Assembly: GCF_028882275.1 (NCBI RefSeq)
Contig: NZ_JARBUT010000030.1
Span: 1 to 57,790, forward strand
DNA length: 57,790 nucleotides
Source: Nocardiopsis sp. N85
GTDB taxonomy: Bacteria > Actinomycetota > Actinomycetes > Streptosporangiales > Streptosporangiaceae
Direction of reading: 5' to 3'
Position 1 is the first letter of the stretch; every line of letters begins with the position of its first letter. A program made the position numbers and the translations under genes. The notes under the pieces are model-generated. The model was not told the DNA's origin. It did no database searches and worked only from the letters and a program-made list of their open reading frames with translations. Positions 26,296 through 34,974 of this stretch are shown one piece after another.

Positions 26296-27636
26296 TCAGG
26301 AGACGACGACGTCCTCGGGCCGGGGCAGGTCCCGCATCACCGGGGAGAGGCTGAACAGCGCGGCCAGCGCCGACACCACGGCCATCGACAGGAACACCCA
26401 GGTGGGTCCGGCGGCGTCGAACACCAGGCCCACCCCGAGGATGCCGATGGGCTGGGAGACCAGGCACATGAACATGACCGCGCCCAGGACCCGCCCCTGG
26501 TACTCGTCGGTGACCGACGCCGCGATGTAGCCGTAGAACACGGCGTTGACGCACGGCACGATCGCGAACACACAGCCCACGAGAAGCCCCAGGGACAGCA
26601 GGTTGGGGGCGATCACCAGCGCCAGCGCGCAGACCGGGGCCGACCAGGCGGCGGCCAGGAACGTCGACGAGGGACGCACCCACTTGATGATCGGACCCGC
26701 CACCAGTGCGCCGACGAGCCCGCCGGTTCCCGCGAGGGACACGGTGAGGCCGATCTGGAAGTGGCCGGCGCCCTGGCTCTCGGCGGTGGCGATGAGGGCC
26801 AGGAAGGCTCCCGTGTGGGTGAAGGCCACGTTGAACCCGACGATCCACATCAGCATCGGCCGCAGGAGGGGGTGCCGGGCCAGGAACACGAATCCGCCGA
26901 CCGTGCCGCGCAGCGTCCAGGGCTCCCGGGTGCGATATCCCGCCGCCTGCATGGGGCGCCGGATGCACAGCACGAGGACCGCCGACACCAGGTAGGTCAC
27001 GGCCTCGGCCAGGAACGGGAAGGCCCGGCCCAAGCCGAACAGGAACCCGGCGACCGGCGCGCCCAGGGCGCTGGTGCTGAAGAACCGGATCTGGTTCTGG
27101 GCGGAGGCGGTGGACACCTGGGGCGCGGGCACCAGCTGTTTGATGGCGGCCATGGCCACGGGGTTGGAGACGCCCATGAGCGCCGAGGAGCACACCGCGA
27201 CGGTGATGATGATGGGGAAGGTGATGTCGCCGCTGAGCAGCACGACCCCGAACACACCGAGCAGGACCAGTCGGCCGACGTCGCAGAACAGGAGGACGAC
27301 CCGCCGGTTGGAACGATCGGCGAGCGAACCGCCGACCACGGCGGCGAGCATGGTGGTGACCACCTGGGCGGCGCCGATGACGCCCGCTTGGGAGGCGGAG
27401 CCGGCGAGCATCAGGCAGAGCAGCGGATAGGCGACCTCCCCGCTCTCCTTGCCGAGTCCGGCGAAGAAACGGCTGCTCCACAGGGCCTGGAAGTCGCGGT
27501 TGCGGATGAGCGGAGGCGGGTCGCCCACGTCGGTGAGCGGAAGCGGGCCGAGCGTGTCGGGAGCGCGGAGCACGTCGGCCGTGGAGGGCCGCCGACCGTC
27601 GGCGGTCGGGTGGAGACGGGGTTGGTCCGCCGTCAT
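26296..27636 (-). CDS. MFS transporter, MFS_3/EntS-like
   Basis: 446-aa, 12-helix major facilitator of the MFS_3 (transmembrane secretion effector) type. A 45-residue hydrophilic N-terminus precedes NRDFQALWSSRFFAGLG, which recalls the EntS/macrolide-efflux-like start, and the A-motif appears as GGSLADRSNRR. Substrate is unknown; an exported small molecule is most likely. ATG 27636 follows GGGGAG. It converges with rskA, with 21 bp between stop codons. Confidence 0.87.
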   Translation of the reverse strand: MTADQPRLHPTADGRRPSTADVLRAPDTLGPLPLTDVGDPPPLIRNRDFQALWSSRFFAGLGKESGEVAYPLLCLMLAGSASQAGVIGAAQVVTTMLAAVVGGSLADRSNRRVVLLFCDVGRLVLLGVFGVVLLSGDITFPIIITVAVCSSALMGVSNPVAMAAIKQLVPAPQVSTASAQNQIRFFSTSALGAPVAGFLFGLGRAFPFLAEAVTYLVSAVLVLCIRRPMQAAGYRTREPWTLRGTVGGFVFLARHPLLRPMLMWIVGFNVAFTHTGAFLALIATAESQGAGHFQIGLTVSLAGTGGLVGALVAGPIIKWVRPSSTFLAAAWSAPVCALALVIAPNLLSLGLLVGCVFAIVPCVNAVFYGYIAASVTDEYQGRVLGAVMFMCLVSQPIGILGVGLVFDAAGPTWVFLSMAVVSALAALFSLSPVMRDLPRPEDVVVS

Positions 27637-28160
27637 GGTGATCGACTCCCCTGAGGGGCCCACGGGTACCGGGGGCGTCACGATGTCGGCCTGGTCGACT
27701 CGAAGTGCGTGTGCGGGGCCGCCCGTCGGTCGACGGACGCACGCTCTCTCCGGGGTCAGCGGAGTCTCCCGGGGGTCTGGCCGGGGGGTGAGGTTCTCAT
27801 GCCGCCATTATGCGCGCGTTATCCACATTAAACGTCTTTGTTGGCATACATCACATACATCAGAGATTCATGTCGGAAACCTTCCCATCGCAGGTGGGGA
27901 AAGCCCTCCCGGGCCGGATTCACCGTCTCCCGAGCCCTTCCGAGCGGGGGTTCGAGCGCCTGGCCACGTCCGGCCACGGGAACACCGAAAAACCACCCAT
28001 GGACTCTTGACCGGCGCACGGGAACGCCGTTCACCTGGTGCGGAAAAGGCTCATGAGAATGCAGATGCACGTGAAATCCGCGCGACCGGTGAGAGGCGAG
28101 GAGAAAGGAGAGCCGCGCGGGGTTCCTCGGTGAGAACCCCGCGCGGTGGTCGCGCGTGTG
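27637..28160. other. Intergenic region, no gene seen
   Basis: About 520 bp. The central part (27800-27890) is markedly AT-richer and probably carries the promoter of the downstream minus-strand MFS gene at 27636. The right end holds the terminator of the CynX-like gene. No supported coding frame. Confidence 0.55.
28113..28146 (-). terminator. Terminator of the CynX-like gene
   Basis: 13-bp perfect stem, CCGCGCGGGGTTC at 28113-28125 with its complement at 28134-28146, 8-nt loop, 15 bp past the stop of the minus-strand gene. Confidence 0.85.
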
Positions 28161-29441
28161 TCACCCTCGGGCGGGACGGTGGCCGGCGGCCGCCGCCTCG
28201 ATCGTCCACGGGGTGCGTTCCAGGTAGGCCATCAGGATCGCCCCGACGAGCGAGCCGCCCGCGACGAGCAGGTAGGACGGCGCCCATCCACCGGTCAGCT
28301 CGGCGAAGAGGCCGAACAGCAGGGGGCCGCCCAGGGCGATACCGCTGCCCACCCCCTGGACGAAACCGGAGAGCGCGGCCGAGCCCCGGGCCGTCGTGGC
28401 GCGGGTGTTGATCATGGTCATGACGACCACGAACAGGCTGGTGCCCGCGCCCAGGAAGCAGGTCCACAAGGGGGCCAGGTGTGCCGGCCCCAGGGCCAGG
28501 CCCAGATAGCCGACGGCGTATCCGGCCACCCCGAGGGCGACGATCGGGAACGTGTTCGCGGCCCGGGCGGTGACGGTCGGCGCGACCAGGCCGAACAGCA
28601 GACTCACACCGACCATGAGGGACACCATGGTCCCGGCGTAGGCCGAGGTGTGCCCCGCGTCGGTGAGAAGGGCCGGCAACCAGGTGAACAGGGTGAAGAC
28701 GTTCCAGGTGACCAGGCCGAACAGCGCGGCCATGCGCCAGGCCATGCCCACCCGGTACAGCGGCCGGGCCAGGGGCGGTCCCTGATCGGCGCCGGCGGCG
28801 CGGTCGGCACGGCGGGCGCCCGGAGACGACCACTGCGCGACCCAGAGCATCCCGGCGACGAGGGCGACGAGCGCCCACGAGCCGAGGGCGACCCGCCAGC
28901 CCAGGAGCTGGGCGAGGGGCACGGCCACCAGCGGCGGGAACAGCGCGCCGATGTGGATCGCGACCATCTGGACGGTGCTCAGCGCGGCCAGGCGGTCCGG
29001 GAAGTACCGCTTGATGAGCGGCGGTAGGACGACGTTGCCGAGGGCGGCGCCGGTGAGCGCCACGGCGGTGAGCAGCAGCAGGGTGCCGGTCCCGGGCGCG
29101 AAGGCGCGCAGCGCCTGCCCCGCGGCGGTGAGGGCCATGCTCAGCACGACGGTGGCCTCGGGGCCGATCCGGCGCATGATCAAGGGGGTGACCAGTCCGA
29201 ACACGGCGAAGGCGACCAACGGCAGTGTCCCGAGGACACCGACGACGGTGGCGCTGAACCCGAACTCGGCGGAGATCGTGGTGAGCAGAGGCGACAGCGA
29301 GGTGACCACCAGGCGCAGGTTGAGCGCGGCGCAGGCGATGGCCACGAGGGCGAGGATGCGGCCCCGGCGTTGGGTGGTGGGTGCCGGGGCGGGCCGTGCC
29401 GACGGTCGGTCGGCGATGGCCGTCATCGTCGAAGGTGTCAT
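28161..29441 (-). CDS. MFS transporter, CynX/NimT family
   Basis: About 426-aa, 12-helix transporter of the cyanate/nitroimidazole (CynX/NimT) branch of the major facilitators. Helix 1 carries LNLRLVVTSLSPLL, characteristic of this branch, followed by GFSATVVGVLGTLP and RRIGPEATVV. Substrate uncertain; cyanate itself is not implied, since no cyanase is nearby. Starts at 29486, 29441 and 29426 are possible; 29441 is a compromise, none with an ideal ribosome site. Divergent from an Lrp-type regulator with palindromes between. Confidence 0.85.
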   Translation of the reverse strand: MTPSTMTAIADRPSARPAPAPTTQRRGRILALVAIACAALNLRLVVTSLSPLLTTISAEFGFSATVVGVLGTLPLVAFAVFGLVTPLIMRRIGPEATVVLSMALTAAGQALRAFAPGTGTLLLLTAVALTGAALGNVVLPPLIKRYFPDRLAALSTVQMVAIHIGALFPPLVAVPLAQLLGWRVALGSWALVALVAGMLWVAQWSSPGARRADRAAGADQGPPLARPLYRVGMAWRMAALFGLVTWNVFTLFTWLPALLTDAGHTSAYAGTMVSLMVGVSLLFGLVAPTVTARAANTFPIVALGVAGYAVGYLGLALGPAHLAPLWTCFLGAGTSLFVVVMTMINTRATTARGSAALSGFVQGVGSGIALGGPLLFGLFAELTGGWAPSYLLVAGGSLVGAILMAYLERTPWTIEAAAAGHRPARG

Positions 29442-29588
29442 AGCGGCGACGGACGTCCCTTGTTCAGCGGTGGTGCGGCGTTGCACCGATGCCCGGTCGA
29501 CCGGCGAGCGACATCGCCTGCCCTCGAAGGATCACTTCTCGGGCGAGCCAAATACGACCTTTTCGCTCAAATGTTAAGCATAACCCGG

Positions 29589-29619
29589 GTGTATACACAA
29601 CTTTCCGTATTTAATACGG
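29589..29619. promoter_or_regulatory. Two palindromes between CynX-like and Lrp genes
   Basis: GTGTATACAC (29589-29598) is a perfect 10-bp palindrome, and CCGTATT-T-AATACGG (29605-29619) has perfect 7-bp arms. Both lie in an AT-rich stretch just before the Lrp start at 29633, with 16 bp between their starts. They are good candidates for Lrp/AsnC binding and shared control of the divergent genes. Confidence 0.7.
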
Positions 29620-29632
29620 ATATCATGTGCGC

Positions 29633-30118
29633 ATGGCTGATCTCGACGAACTTGATACGGCGATCCTGGCCGAACTCCAGTCGGACGCACGGAAGACCAA
29701 CCGCGACGTGGCCGCGGCGGTGGGCGCATCGCCCACGACGACGCTGGATCGGACCCGCGCGCTGCGAGAAAAAGGTGTGATCCGTGGCGCATTGCTGGAC
29801 GTGGACCTGGAACTCATCGGCCGACCGGTACAGGCGCTCATCACGGTGAGCGTCGTCAAGCCCTCCCGGCACAACATCGAGGCGTTCCGGGACTGGGTGC
29901 GCTCACTGCCGGACACCCTGTCGGTGTTCGTGACCTCCGGCAGCGAGGACTTCCTCATCCACGTGGCGCTGCCGGACAACAACAGCCTCTACGCGTTCGT
30001 CATCGACAAACTGACCGAACGCCCCGAGGTCGCCGACGTACGGGCGTCGATCGTCTACGAGCACCTGCGCAACGACCGCATCGCCCCGACCAACGCCCGG
30101 GAACGACGCCGTCCCTGA
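29633..30118 (+). CDS. Lrp/AsnC family transcriptional regulator
   Basis: 161-aa Lrp-type regulator. The helix-turn-helix is at about residues 20-47 (NRDVAAAVGASPTTTLDRTR) and the C-terminal RAM ligand-binding domain covers about 65-150. The start is typical (DELDTAILAELQSDAR). ATG 29633 is favoured over GTG 29627. It likely controls itself and the divergent MFS gene through the palindromes immediately upstream; the effector may be an amino acid or related metabolite. Confidence 0.92.
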   Translation: MADLDELDTAILAELQSDARKTNRDVAAAVGASPTTTLDRTRALREKGVIRGALLDVDLELIGRPVQALITVSVVKPSRHNIEAFRDWVRSLPDTLSVFVTSGSEDFLIHVALPDNNSLYAFVIDKLTERPEVADVRASIVYEHLRNDRIAPTNARERRRP

Positions 30119-30130
30119 CCCCGTCGTGAA

Positions 30131-30158
30131 CGCCCGGGACCGGCGGTGATCCCGGGCG
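30131..30158 (+). terminator. Terminator of the Lrp gene
   Basis: 9-bp stem CGCCCGGGA / TCCCGGGCG (30131-30139, 30150-30158), 10-nt loop, 13 bp past the stop. The EamA fragment begins at its 3' edge. Confidence 0.75.
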
Positions 30159-30398
30159 TTGGTCGGGGGCGCGATCAGCGCCGGCGCCTACGGGATCGTG
30201 CTGTGGGCGCGACTGGACGGCGCGCTCGCCGGGATCGCCGCGCTGCGCGAGACGAGCATCGTGTCCGCCGCCCTCTCGGGGACCCTGCTGTTCGGGGAAC
30301 GGTTCGGGGCGGTGCGGATCGCCGCCTCCGCGCTCGCCGCCTCCGCGCTCGTCGTCGCCGGGGTCGTCGTCGCCGGGGTCGTGCTCCTGACGCTGTGA
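30159..30398 (+). pseudogene. C-terminal fragment of an EamA/DMT transporter
   Basis: A 79-codon frame reading GAISAGAYGIVLWA, then GIAALRETSIVSAALSGTLL and FGERFGAVRIAASAL, which is the last EamA repeat of a drug/metabolite transporter of normal length around 290-300 aa. The N-terminal 200 or more residues are absent and the fragment begins at the Lrp terminator. The C-terminal tail has a short duplicated tract (GCCTCCGCGCTCGCC and GTCGTCGCCGGG repeats). A remnant, not a functional gene. Confidence 0.8.
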
Positions 30399-30459
30399 TC
30401 CCGCGATCGCGGCCCGCCCCCGGCTGGTCGGCTCCCGGTCCCCCTCGTATCGTGTCCGT

Positions 30460-31332
30460 GTGACCGACGTCTCAACGGAGTCCATCGCCGTCCGCCGTCT
30501 GTGGCAGGGTCTGGACCTGCCCGGGCTGGTGGACGTGCACACCCATTTCATGCCCGGCAACGTGCTCCGCAAGGTCTGGGCCTATTTCGACGCCCTCGGC
30601 GGGTACTGGCCCATCACCTACCGGGACGACGAGGCGGCCCGGGTCGCCCGGCTGCGGGAGTTCGGCGTGGTGCGCTACACCTCGCTGTTCTACCCGCACC
30701 GTCCCGGAATGGCCGTCTGGCTCAACGACTGGGCCACCGGGTTCGCCGCCGCCCACCCCGACTGCCTGCACGGCGCCACCCTCTACCCCGAGCCCGAGGC
30801 CCGGGACTACGTGCCCGCCGCCATCGCGGCGGGCGCGCGCGTCTTCAAGGCCCACGTCCAGGTCGGCGGGTACGACCCCCGCGACCCGCTGCTCGACGAG
30901 GCCTGGGGCGCTCTTGCCGACGCCGGGGTCCCCGTGGTGGTGCACTGCGGTTCCGGCCCCCTGCCCGGAGAGCACACCGGCCCCGGGCCCTTCTCCGAGG
31001 TGCTGCGCCGCCACACCCGGCTGACCGCGATCATCGCCCATGCCGGGTCGCCCGAGTACACGGCCTTCCTCGACCTCGCCGAACGCCATCCCAACGTCCA
31101 CCTGGACACGACCATGGTCTTCACCCGGTTCACGGAACGTCGGGCGCCCTTCCCCGTGGACGACCTGCCCCGGCTCAAGGACCTGGCCGACCGGATCCTG
31201 CTCGGCACGGACTACCCGAACATCCCCTACCCCTACCTCGAACAGCTCGACGCCCTGGTCCACCTCGACCTGGGCGACGACTGGTTGCGCGGTGTCCTGT
31301 ACGGCAACGCCGCCCGCCTGTTCGATCTGTGA
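30460..31332 (+). CDS. Amidohydrolase (ACMSD-like, metal-dependent)
   Basis: 290-aa TIM-barrel hydrolase of the amidohydrolase_2 family. The metal-binding HTH triad is in VDVHTHFMPG (about residue 25-34), the barrel His in FKAHVQVGGY and VVHCGSG, a further His in IIAHAGSPEY, and the closing Asp in ILLGTDYPNIPYPY. These match decarboxylase/hydrolase relatives such as ACMSD. Substrate unknown. GTG 30460 fits the length. Its gene is followed after 38 bp by an acyl-CoA ligase gene, so the two probably process a common carboxylic substrate. Confidence 0.87.
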   Translation: MTDVSTESIAVRRLWQGLDLPGLVDVHTHFMPGNVLRKVWAYFDALGGYWPITYRDDEAARVARLREFGVVRYTSLFYPHRPGMAVWLNDWATGFAAAHPDCLHGATLYPEPEARDYVPAAIAAGARVFKAHVQVGGYDPRDPLLDEAWGALADAGVPVVVHCGSGPLPGEHTGPGPFSEVLRRHTRLTAIIAHAGSPEYTAFLDLAERHPNVHLDTTMVFTRFTERRAPFPVDDLPRLKDLADRILLGTDYPNIPYPYLEQLDALVHLDLGDDWLRGVLYGNAARLFDL

Positions 31333-31370
31333 GACACCCGAGGACGCCCGACGCAGAGAGAAAGGCCCCG

Positions 31371-32942
31371 ATGGAACTCGCGCTCACCCCACTGGAGTTC
31401 GCCCGCCGGACCCGCCGGCTCCATCCCGACCGGCTCGCGGTGGTCGACCGCGACCTTCGACTGACCTACGAGGAGTTCTTCGACCGCTGCGACCGCTGGT
31501 CGTCGGTGCTCCAGGGCATGGGGGTGACACCGGGCGACCGGGTCGCCTACATCGCCCCCAACACGCACGCCCAACTGGAGTCGTTCTACGCGGTGCCGCA
31601 GCTCGGGGCGGTACTCGTCCCGGTGAACTTCCGGCTGACCGCCGAGGACTTCGTCTACATCGTGAACCACTCCGGCGCCAGGATCCTGTGCGTGCACGCC
31701 GACCGGCTGGAGACCGTGGACGACGTGCGCGACCGGCTGCCCGGGGTGGAGCGGTTCATCGCCCTGGAGGGGTCCCGACCGGGATGGGAGGACTACGAGG
31801 AGTTGCTCGCGGAGGCGTCCCCGGCGTTCGAGCGCCCCGAGATCGAAGAGCACTCCCTGCTGACCATCAACTACACCTCCGGGACGACCGCCCGGCCCAA
31901 AGGTGTGATGATCACCCACCGCAACGCCTACGTGAACTCGGTGGGCACCCTGCTGTACGGGCGCATCGACGTCGGTGAGTCCTACCTGTGGACCCTGCCG
32001 ATGTTCCACGCCAACGGGTGGACGTTCACCTGGACGGTGACGGCGGCCGCCGGAGTCCACGTGTGCCTGCCGGTCATGGACCCGGCGGCGGTGTACGAGC
32101 TCATCAGGGTCGAGGACGTGCGGTGGCTGTGCGCCGCGCCCACCGTGCTCATCATGCTGGCCAACGCCCCGGCCGAGGTCCGGGGCGAGGTGCCGCCGGG
32201 CGTCCGCGTGTTCACCGCGGGCGCCTCCCCCGCCGCGGCCACCATCGAACGTCTGGAGGACGACTTCGGGTGGACGGTCACGCACGTCTACGGCCTGACG
32301 GAGACCGCCCCCTTCATCACCGTCTGCGAACCGCGCGCCGAACACGCGGGCCTGCCCGCACGGGAGCGGGCGGCGATCAAGGCCCGGCAGGGCGTCGAGC
32401 TCATCACCTCCGGCGAGCTGAGGGTGGTGGGCGACGACGGAGAGGAGGTGCCCTGGGACGGCAGGACCACCGGTGAGATCACGGTGCGCGGCAACGTCGT
32501 GATGAAGGGGTACTACGACGATCCCGAGGCCACCGAGCGGGCCATGGGAGACGGGTGGTTCCACAGCGGCGACGCGGCCGTCGTGCACCCCGACGGGTAC
32601 GTGGAGATCCAGGACCGGCTCAAGGACGTCATCATCTCCGGCGGGGAGAACATCTCCTCCGTCGAGGTGGAGGGCGCTCTCCTGCGCCATCCGGCGGTGC
32701 TGGAGGTCGCGGTGTTCGGGGTCCCGCACGAGAAGTGGGGCGAGTCGCCCCGGGCCGCGGTGGTGCTCCGCGAGGGGGAGCGGGCCACCGAGCGGGAGAT
32801 CATCGACTTCGCCCGGGACCACCTGGCGCACTTCAAGGCGCCCACCGGGGTGGAGTTCGTGGAGAGCCTGCCGAAGACGGCCACCGGCAAGATCCAGAAG
32901 TTCGTCCTGCGCGGCGGTGCCTCGGCGGTCTCCCGACAGTAG
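31371..32942 (+). CDS. AMP-binding acyl-CoA synthetase
   Basis: 523-aa adenylate-forming ligase that activates a carboxylic acid to acyl-AMP and transfers it to CoA. Motifs: the P-loop YTSGTTARPKGV (about residue 166), GLTETAP (about 307), the hinge segment GDAAVVHPDGYVEIQDRLKD and GGENISSVEVE, and the catalytic Lys in PKTATGKIQK near the C-terminus. Length is normal for medium/long-chain or aryl-CoA ligases; specificity unclear. AAAGG precedes ATG 31371. Operon partner of the amidohydrolase. Confidence 0.92.
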   Translation: MELALTPLEFARRTRRLHPDRLAVVDRDLRLTYEEFFDRCDRWSSVLQGMGVTPGDRVAYIAPNTHAQLESFYAVPQLGAVLVPVNFRLTAEDFVYIVNHSGARILCVHADRLETVDDVRDRLPGVERFIALEGSRPGWEDYEELLAEASPAFERPEIEEHSLLTINYTSGTTARPKGVMITHRNAYVNSVGTLLYGRIDVGESYLWTLPMFHANGWTFTWTVTAAAGVHVCLPVMDPAAVYELIRVEDVRWLCAAPTVLIMLANAPAEVRGEVPPGVRVFTAGASPAAATIERLEDDFGWTVTHVYGLTETAPFITVCEPRAEHAGLPARERAAIKARQGVELITSGELRVVGDDGEEVPWDGRTTGEITVRGNVVMKGYYDDPEATERAMGDGWFHSGDAAVVHPDGYVEIQDRLKDVIISGGENISSVEVEGALLRHPAVLEVAVFGVPHEKWGESPRAAVVLREGERATEREIIDFARDHLAHFKAPTGVEFVESLPKTATGKIQKFVLRGGASAVSRQ

Positions 32943-32952
32943 GGGGGCGGGC

Positions 32953-32982
32953 CCTCCGCCCCCGCTCTTCAGGGGGCGGAGG
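32953..32982. terminator. Bidirectional terminator
   Basis: 11-bp perfect stem CCTCCGCCCCC / GGGGGCGGAGG (32953-32963, 32972-32982), 8-nt loop, between the convergent acyl-CoA ligase and VOC genes. Confidence 0.85.
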
Positions 32983-32994
32983 ACACCCCCGGGT

Positions 32995-33792
32995 TCACTC
33001 CCGCGGCGGTGCCAGCAGGACGAACCCGGCTCCGAAGGGGTCGGCGCAGGCCGCGACGCGGCCCACGCCGGGGGTGTCCTCGGGTCCCATGTACACCTGA
33101 CCGCCGCCGGCGCGAACGCCTCCCACGGCGGTGTCGGCGTCGGCGACCATGAAGACGGGGTTCCAGGCGGCGGAGCCCTCGGCGTCGTCGACCTGTTCGG
33201 GGAGCAGGGCCATGACGCCGCCCTGGTCCCGGTCCCTGTCCGCGCCGGCGGGGGTGACGACACGGTAGTGGCCGGACTCGCCCGGCAGGTCGAAGTCGGT
33301 GTAGGACCACCGGAACAGTTCCCCGTAGAAGTCCACCGAGCCGGGACCGTCGGGTGTCCAGAGTTCGACCCGGCACAGGGACCCGGGGGCGTCGGTGCGC
33401 TGCACGCCGGGGAAGGCGGCCGGGTGCCACACCGCGAACCGGGCGCCCTGCGGGTCGAAGAACTGGGCGGTGCGGCCCAGGTGCAGGACGTCGAACGGTT
33501 CGATCAGCACGGTTCCGCCGAGGCGTTCCACGGCCACCGCCGTGCCGTCCACGTCGGGGTCGTGGAAGAACACCGTCCAGCCGGGACGTTCGCTCTCACT
33601 GATGGTGGGGCACAGTCCGGCGACGATGTCGCCGGCGAGCTTGAGGGACAGGTAGCCGGCCGCCTCGGGGCCTCCCTCGGAGATCGCCTCCCAGCCGAAG
33701 ACCCGCCGGTAGAAGGTCGCGGAGGCATCGACATCGGGAGAGGACACCTCGACCCAGCAGGGAGATCCGGGCAGGAAGTCGGTCGTGATCAT
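32995..33792 (-). CDS. Two-domain VOC (glyoxalase-like) protein
   Basis: 265-aa protein of two tandem vicinal-oxygen-chelate domains, about residues 8-120 and 138-260. Each has the beta-alpha-beta start (PCWVEVSSPDVDASATFYRR and CRVELWTPDGPGSVDFYGEL) and a closing Asp-Pro-x-Gly-Ala segment (FDPQGARFAVW, ADPFGAGFVLL). The typical metal His and Glu are only partly kept, so it may bind a hydrophobic drug or metabolite without catalysis. ATG 33792 has GGAGG 8 nt upstream. Confidence 0.88.
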   Translation of the reverse strand: MITTDFLPGSPCWVEVSSPDVDASATFYRRVFGWEAISEGGPEAAGYLSLKLAGDIVAGLCPTISESERPGWTVFFHDPDVDGTAVAVERLGGTVLIEPFDVLHLGRTAQFFDPQGARFAVWHPAAFPGVQRTDAPGSLCRVELWTPDGPGSVDFYGELFRWSYTDFDLPGESGHYRVVTPAGADRDRDQGGVMALLPEQVDDAEGSAAWNPVFMVADADTAVGGVRAGGGQVYMGPEDTPGVGRVAACADPFGAGFVLLAPPRE

Positions 33793-34109
33793 CGAAGGCG
33801 CCTCCTCATGGACCCACATCATTCCCGAGTCCGGGGCGCCGTTCTCGCCTCCCGGGGCTGGAAGCGGCAAAGTCTCTCACAACACACCGCAACCCATCGA
33901 ACACGGATTCGGACCGCCGATGCCGCAGCCCCCTCCACGGAGGCGTCGGCCCGGATGCGTCGGCGACGGAAACGGACGAAGAGGGGACCGAGGTTCTCAC
34001 CGCGATGCACGTGCCGAAGAAGCATCCGGAGAATCGAAGGAACCCAGCCGGAACGTACAACTTCTTGTACAATAGATACGAGTTCAGGCGCATCACGAAA
34101 GGCCGAGGC
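33793..34109. other. Intergenic region, TA promoter at right end
   Basis: About 315 bp without a gene. The right end (34040-34109) is AT-richer and holds the operator of the YefM-YoeB module; the left end carries the VOC promoter region. Confidence 0.6.
34054..34071 (+). promoter_or_regulatory. YefM/Phd-type operator
   Basis: GTACAA-CTTC-TTGTAC (34055-34070) is a perfect 6-bp-arm palindrome. The right half contains TGTACA (34066-34071), the known core of YefM operators, and CGTACA (34054-34059) is its left counterpart. It lies about 40 bp before the antitoxin start, so the YefM-YoeB complex probably binds here to repress the operon. Confidence 0.8.
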
Positions 34110-34361
34110 ATGAAGACCATGACCTACTCCGAGTCCCGTGCCAACTACGCCGCCGCGCTCGACTCCGTGGTCGACGACCGGGAAGAGATCGTCATCACCA
34201 GAGCAGGGCGCGAGCCGGTGGTGATGATGGCGTTGTCCGAGTACGAGACCCTGAGGGAGACCGCTTACCTCCTCCGCAGTCCCGAGAACGCCCGACGTCT
34301 GGTGACTGCGATCGAGGAACTCGAGTCCGACCGTGGAATCGAGCGAGGGCTGAGCGAGTGA
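34110..34361 (+). CDS. yefM: YefM family antitoxin
   Basis: 83-aa Phd/YefM antitoxin. The N-terminus MKTMTYSESRANYAAALD is typical of the family's DNA-binding fold, followed by the VVDDREEIVITRAG strand and REPVVMMALSEYETLRETAYL; the disordered C-terminus that wraps the toxin is SDRGIERGLSE. It neutralises YoeB and represses its own promoter. ATG 34110 fits the family start. It overlaps the toxin gene by 4 bp (GTGA). Confidence 0.93.
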   Translation: MKTMTYSESRANYAAALDSVVDDREEIVITRAGREPVVMMALSEYETLRETAYLLRSPENARRLVTAIEELESDRGIERGLSE

Positions 34362-34618
34362 GGCTGGTCTGGGCGGAGAGCGCCTGGGAGGACTACGTCT
34401 GGTGGCAGGGCCAGGACCGGAAGATACTCAAGCGCATCAACACACTGATCAAGGACATCACCCGCAACGGCAACGAGGGCATCGGAAAGCCGGAGCCGCT
34501 GCGACACGGTTTTCAGGGTTACTGGTCACGCCGCATCACCGACGAGCACCGACTCGTGTACAAGCTGGCCGAGGACGAGATCCGCATCGCTTCCTGTAGG
34601 TACCGCTACGGGAAGTGA
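34358..34618 (+). CDS. yoeB: YoeB family mRNA interferase toxin
   Basis: 86-aa Txe/YoeB RelE-type ribonuclease that cleaves mRNA on the ribosome. The family pattern is complete: WAESAWEDYVWWQGQD at the start, LIKDITRNGNEGIGKPEPLR in the middle, then YWSRRITDEHRLVYK and the C-terminal CRYRYGK. The catalytic Glu, Arg (RRIT), His and terminal Tyr are all visible, so it looks active. GTG 34358 overlaps the antitoxin stop. Confidence 0.93.
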   Translation: MRLVWAESAWEDYVWWQGQDRKILKRINTLIKDITRNGNEGIGKPEPLRHGFQGYWSRRITDEHRLVYKLAEDEIRIASCRYRYGK

Positions 34619-34712
34619 GGGTGACCCTGTCAGTGTTCGAAATGGACGAAGAGGCGGCCAGGATTCGTCCAACGACCACACTTCCGTCAACAGCGAGACC
34701 GGGCCAGGGGGC

Positions 34713-34974
34713 TCATACCGCTACCACGTGCACGTAGTCGGCACCGATCGCGTCTACGTAGGCGGCGATGTCCCCCGGAGCGCTCCTTCAGGATCGCGCC
34801 CATGACGTGAACGGTCGCCGGGTCCGGACGCCACACCTGGGCGAGGACGGGGCCGGGGACCACGGGGCGGTGCGGGGACCGGGTGAGTCCGCGGTGCATC
34901 TGTACCGCCTTGGCCTTGCGCGCCGCCAAGGCGATGAGCATCCCCGTGTCGTAGACGGGGGTACGGGTGCTCAC
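34713..34974 (-). pseudogene. Broken PIN-domain toxin gene (VapC-like)
   Basis: GTG 34974 overlaps the antitoxin stop (GTGA). The first 62 codons give a normal PIN start (VYDTGMLIALAARKAKAVQM, then RPVVPGPVLAQVWR). After SGG the homologous end, DIAAYVDAIGADYVHVVAV with stop at 34713-34715, lies in another frame. A normal toxin of this type has about 130 residues; here some 50-60 residues, including the second half of the acidic catalytic site, are missing at the junction near 34775. The frame as written runs on to 34687 with nonsense sequence. Confidence 0.8.
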
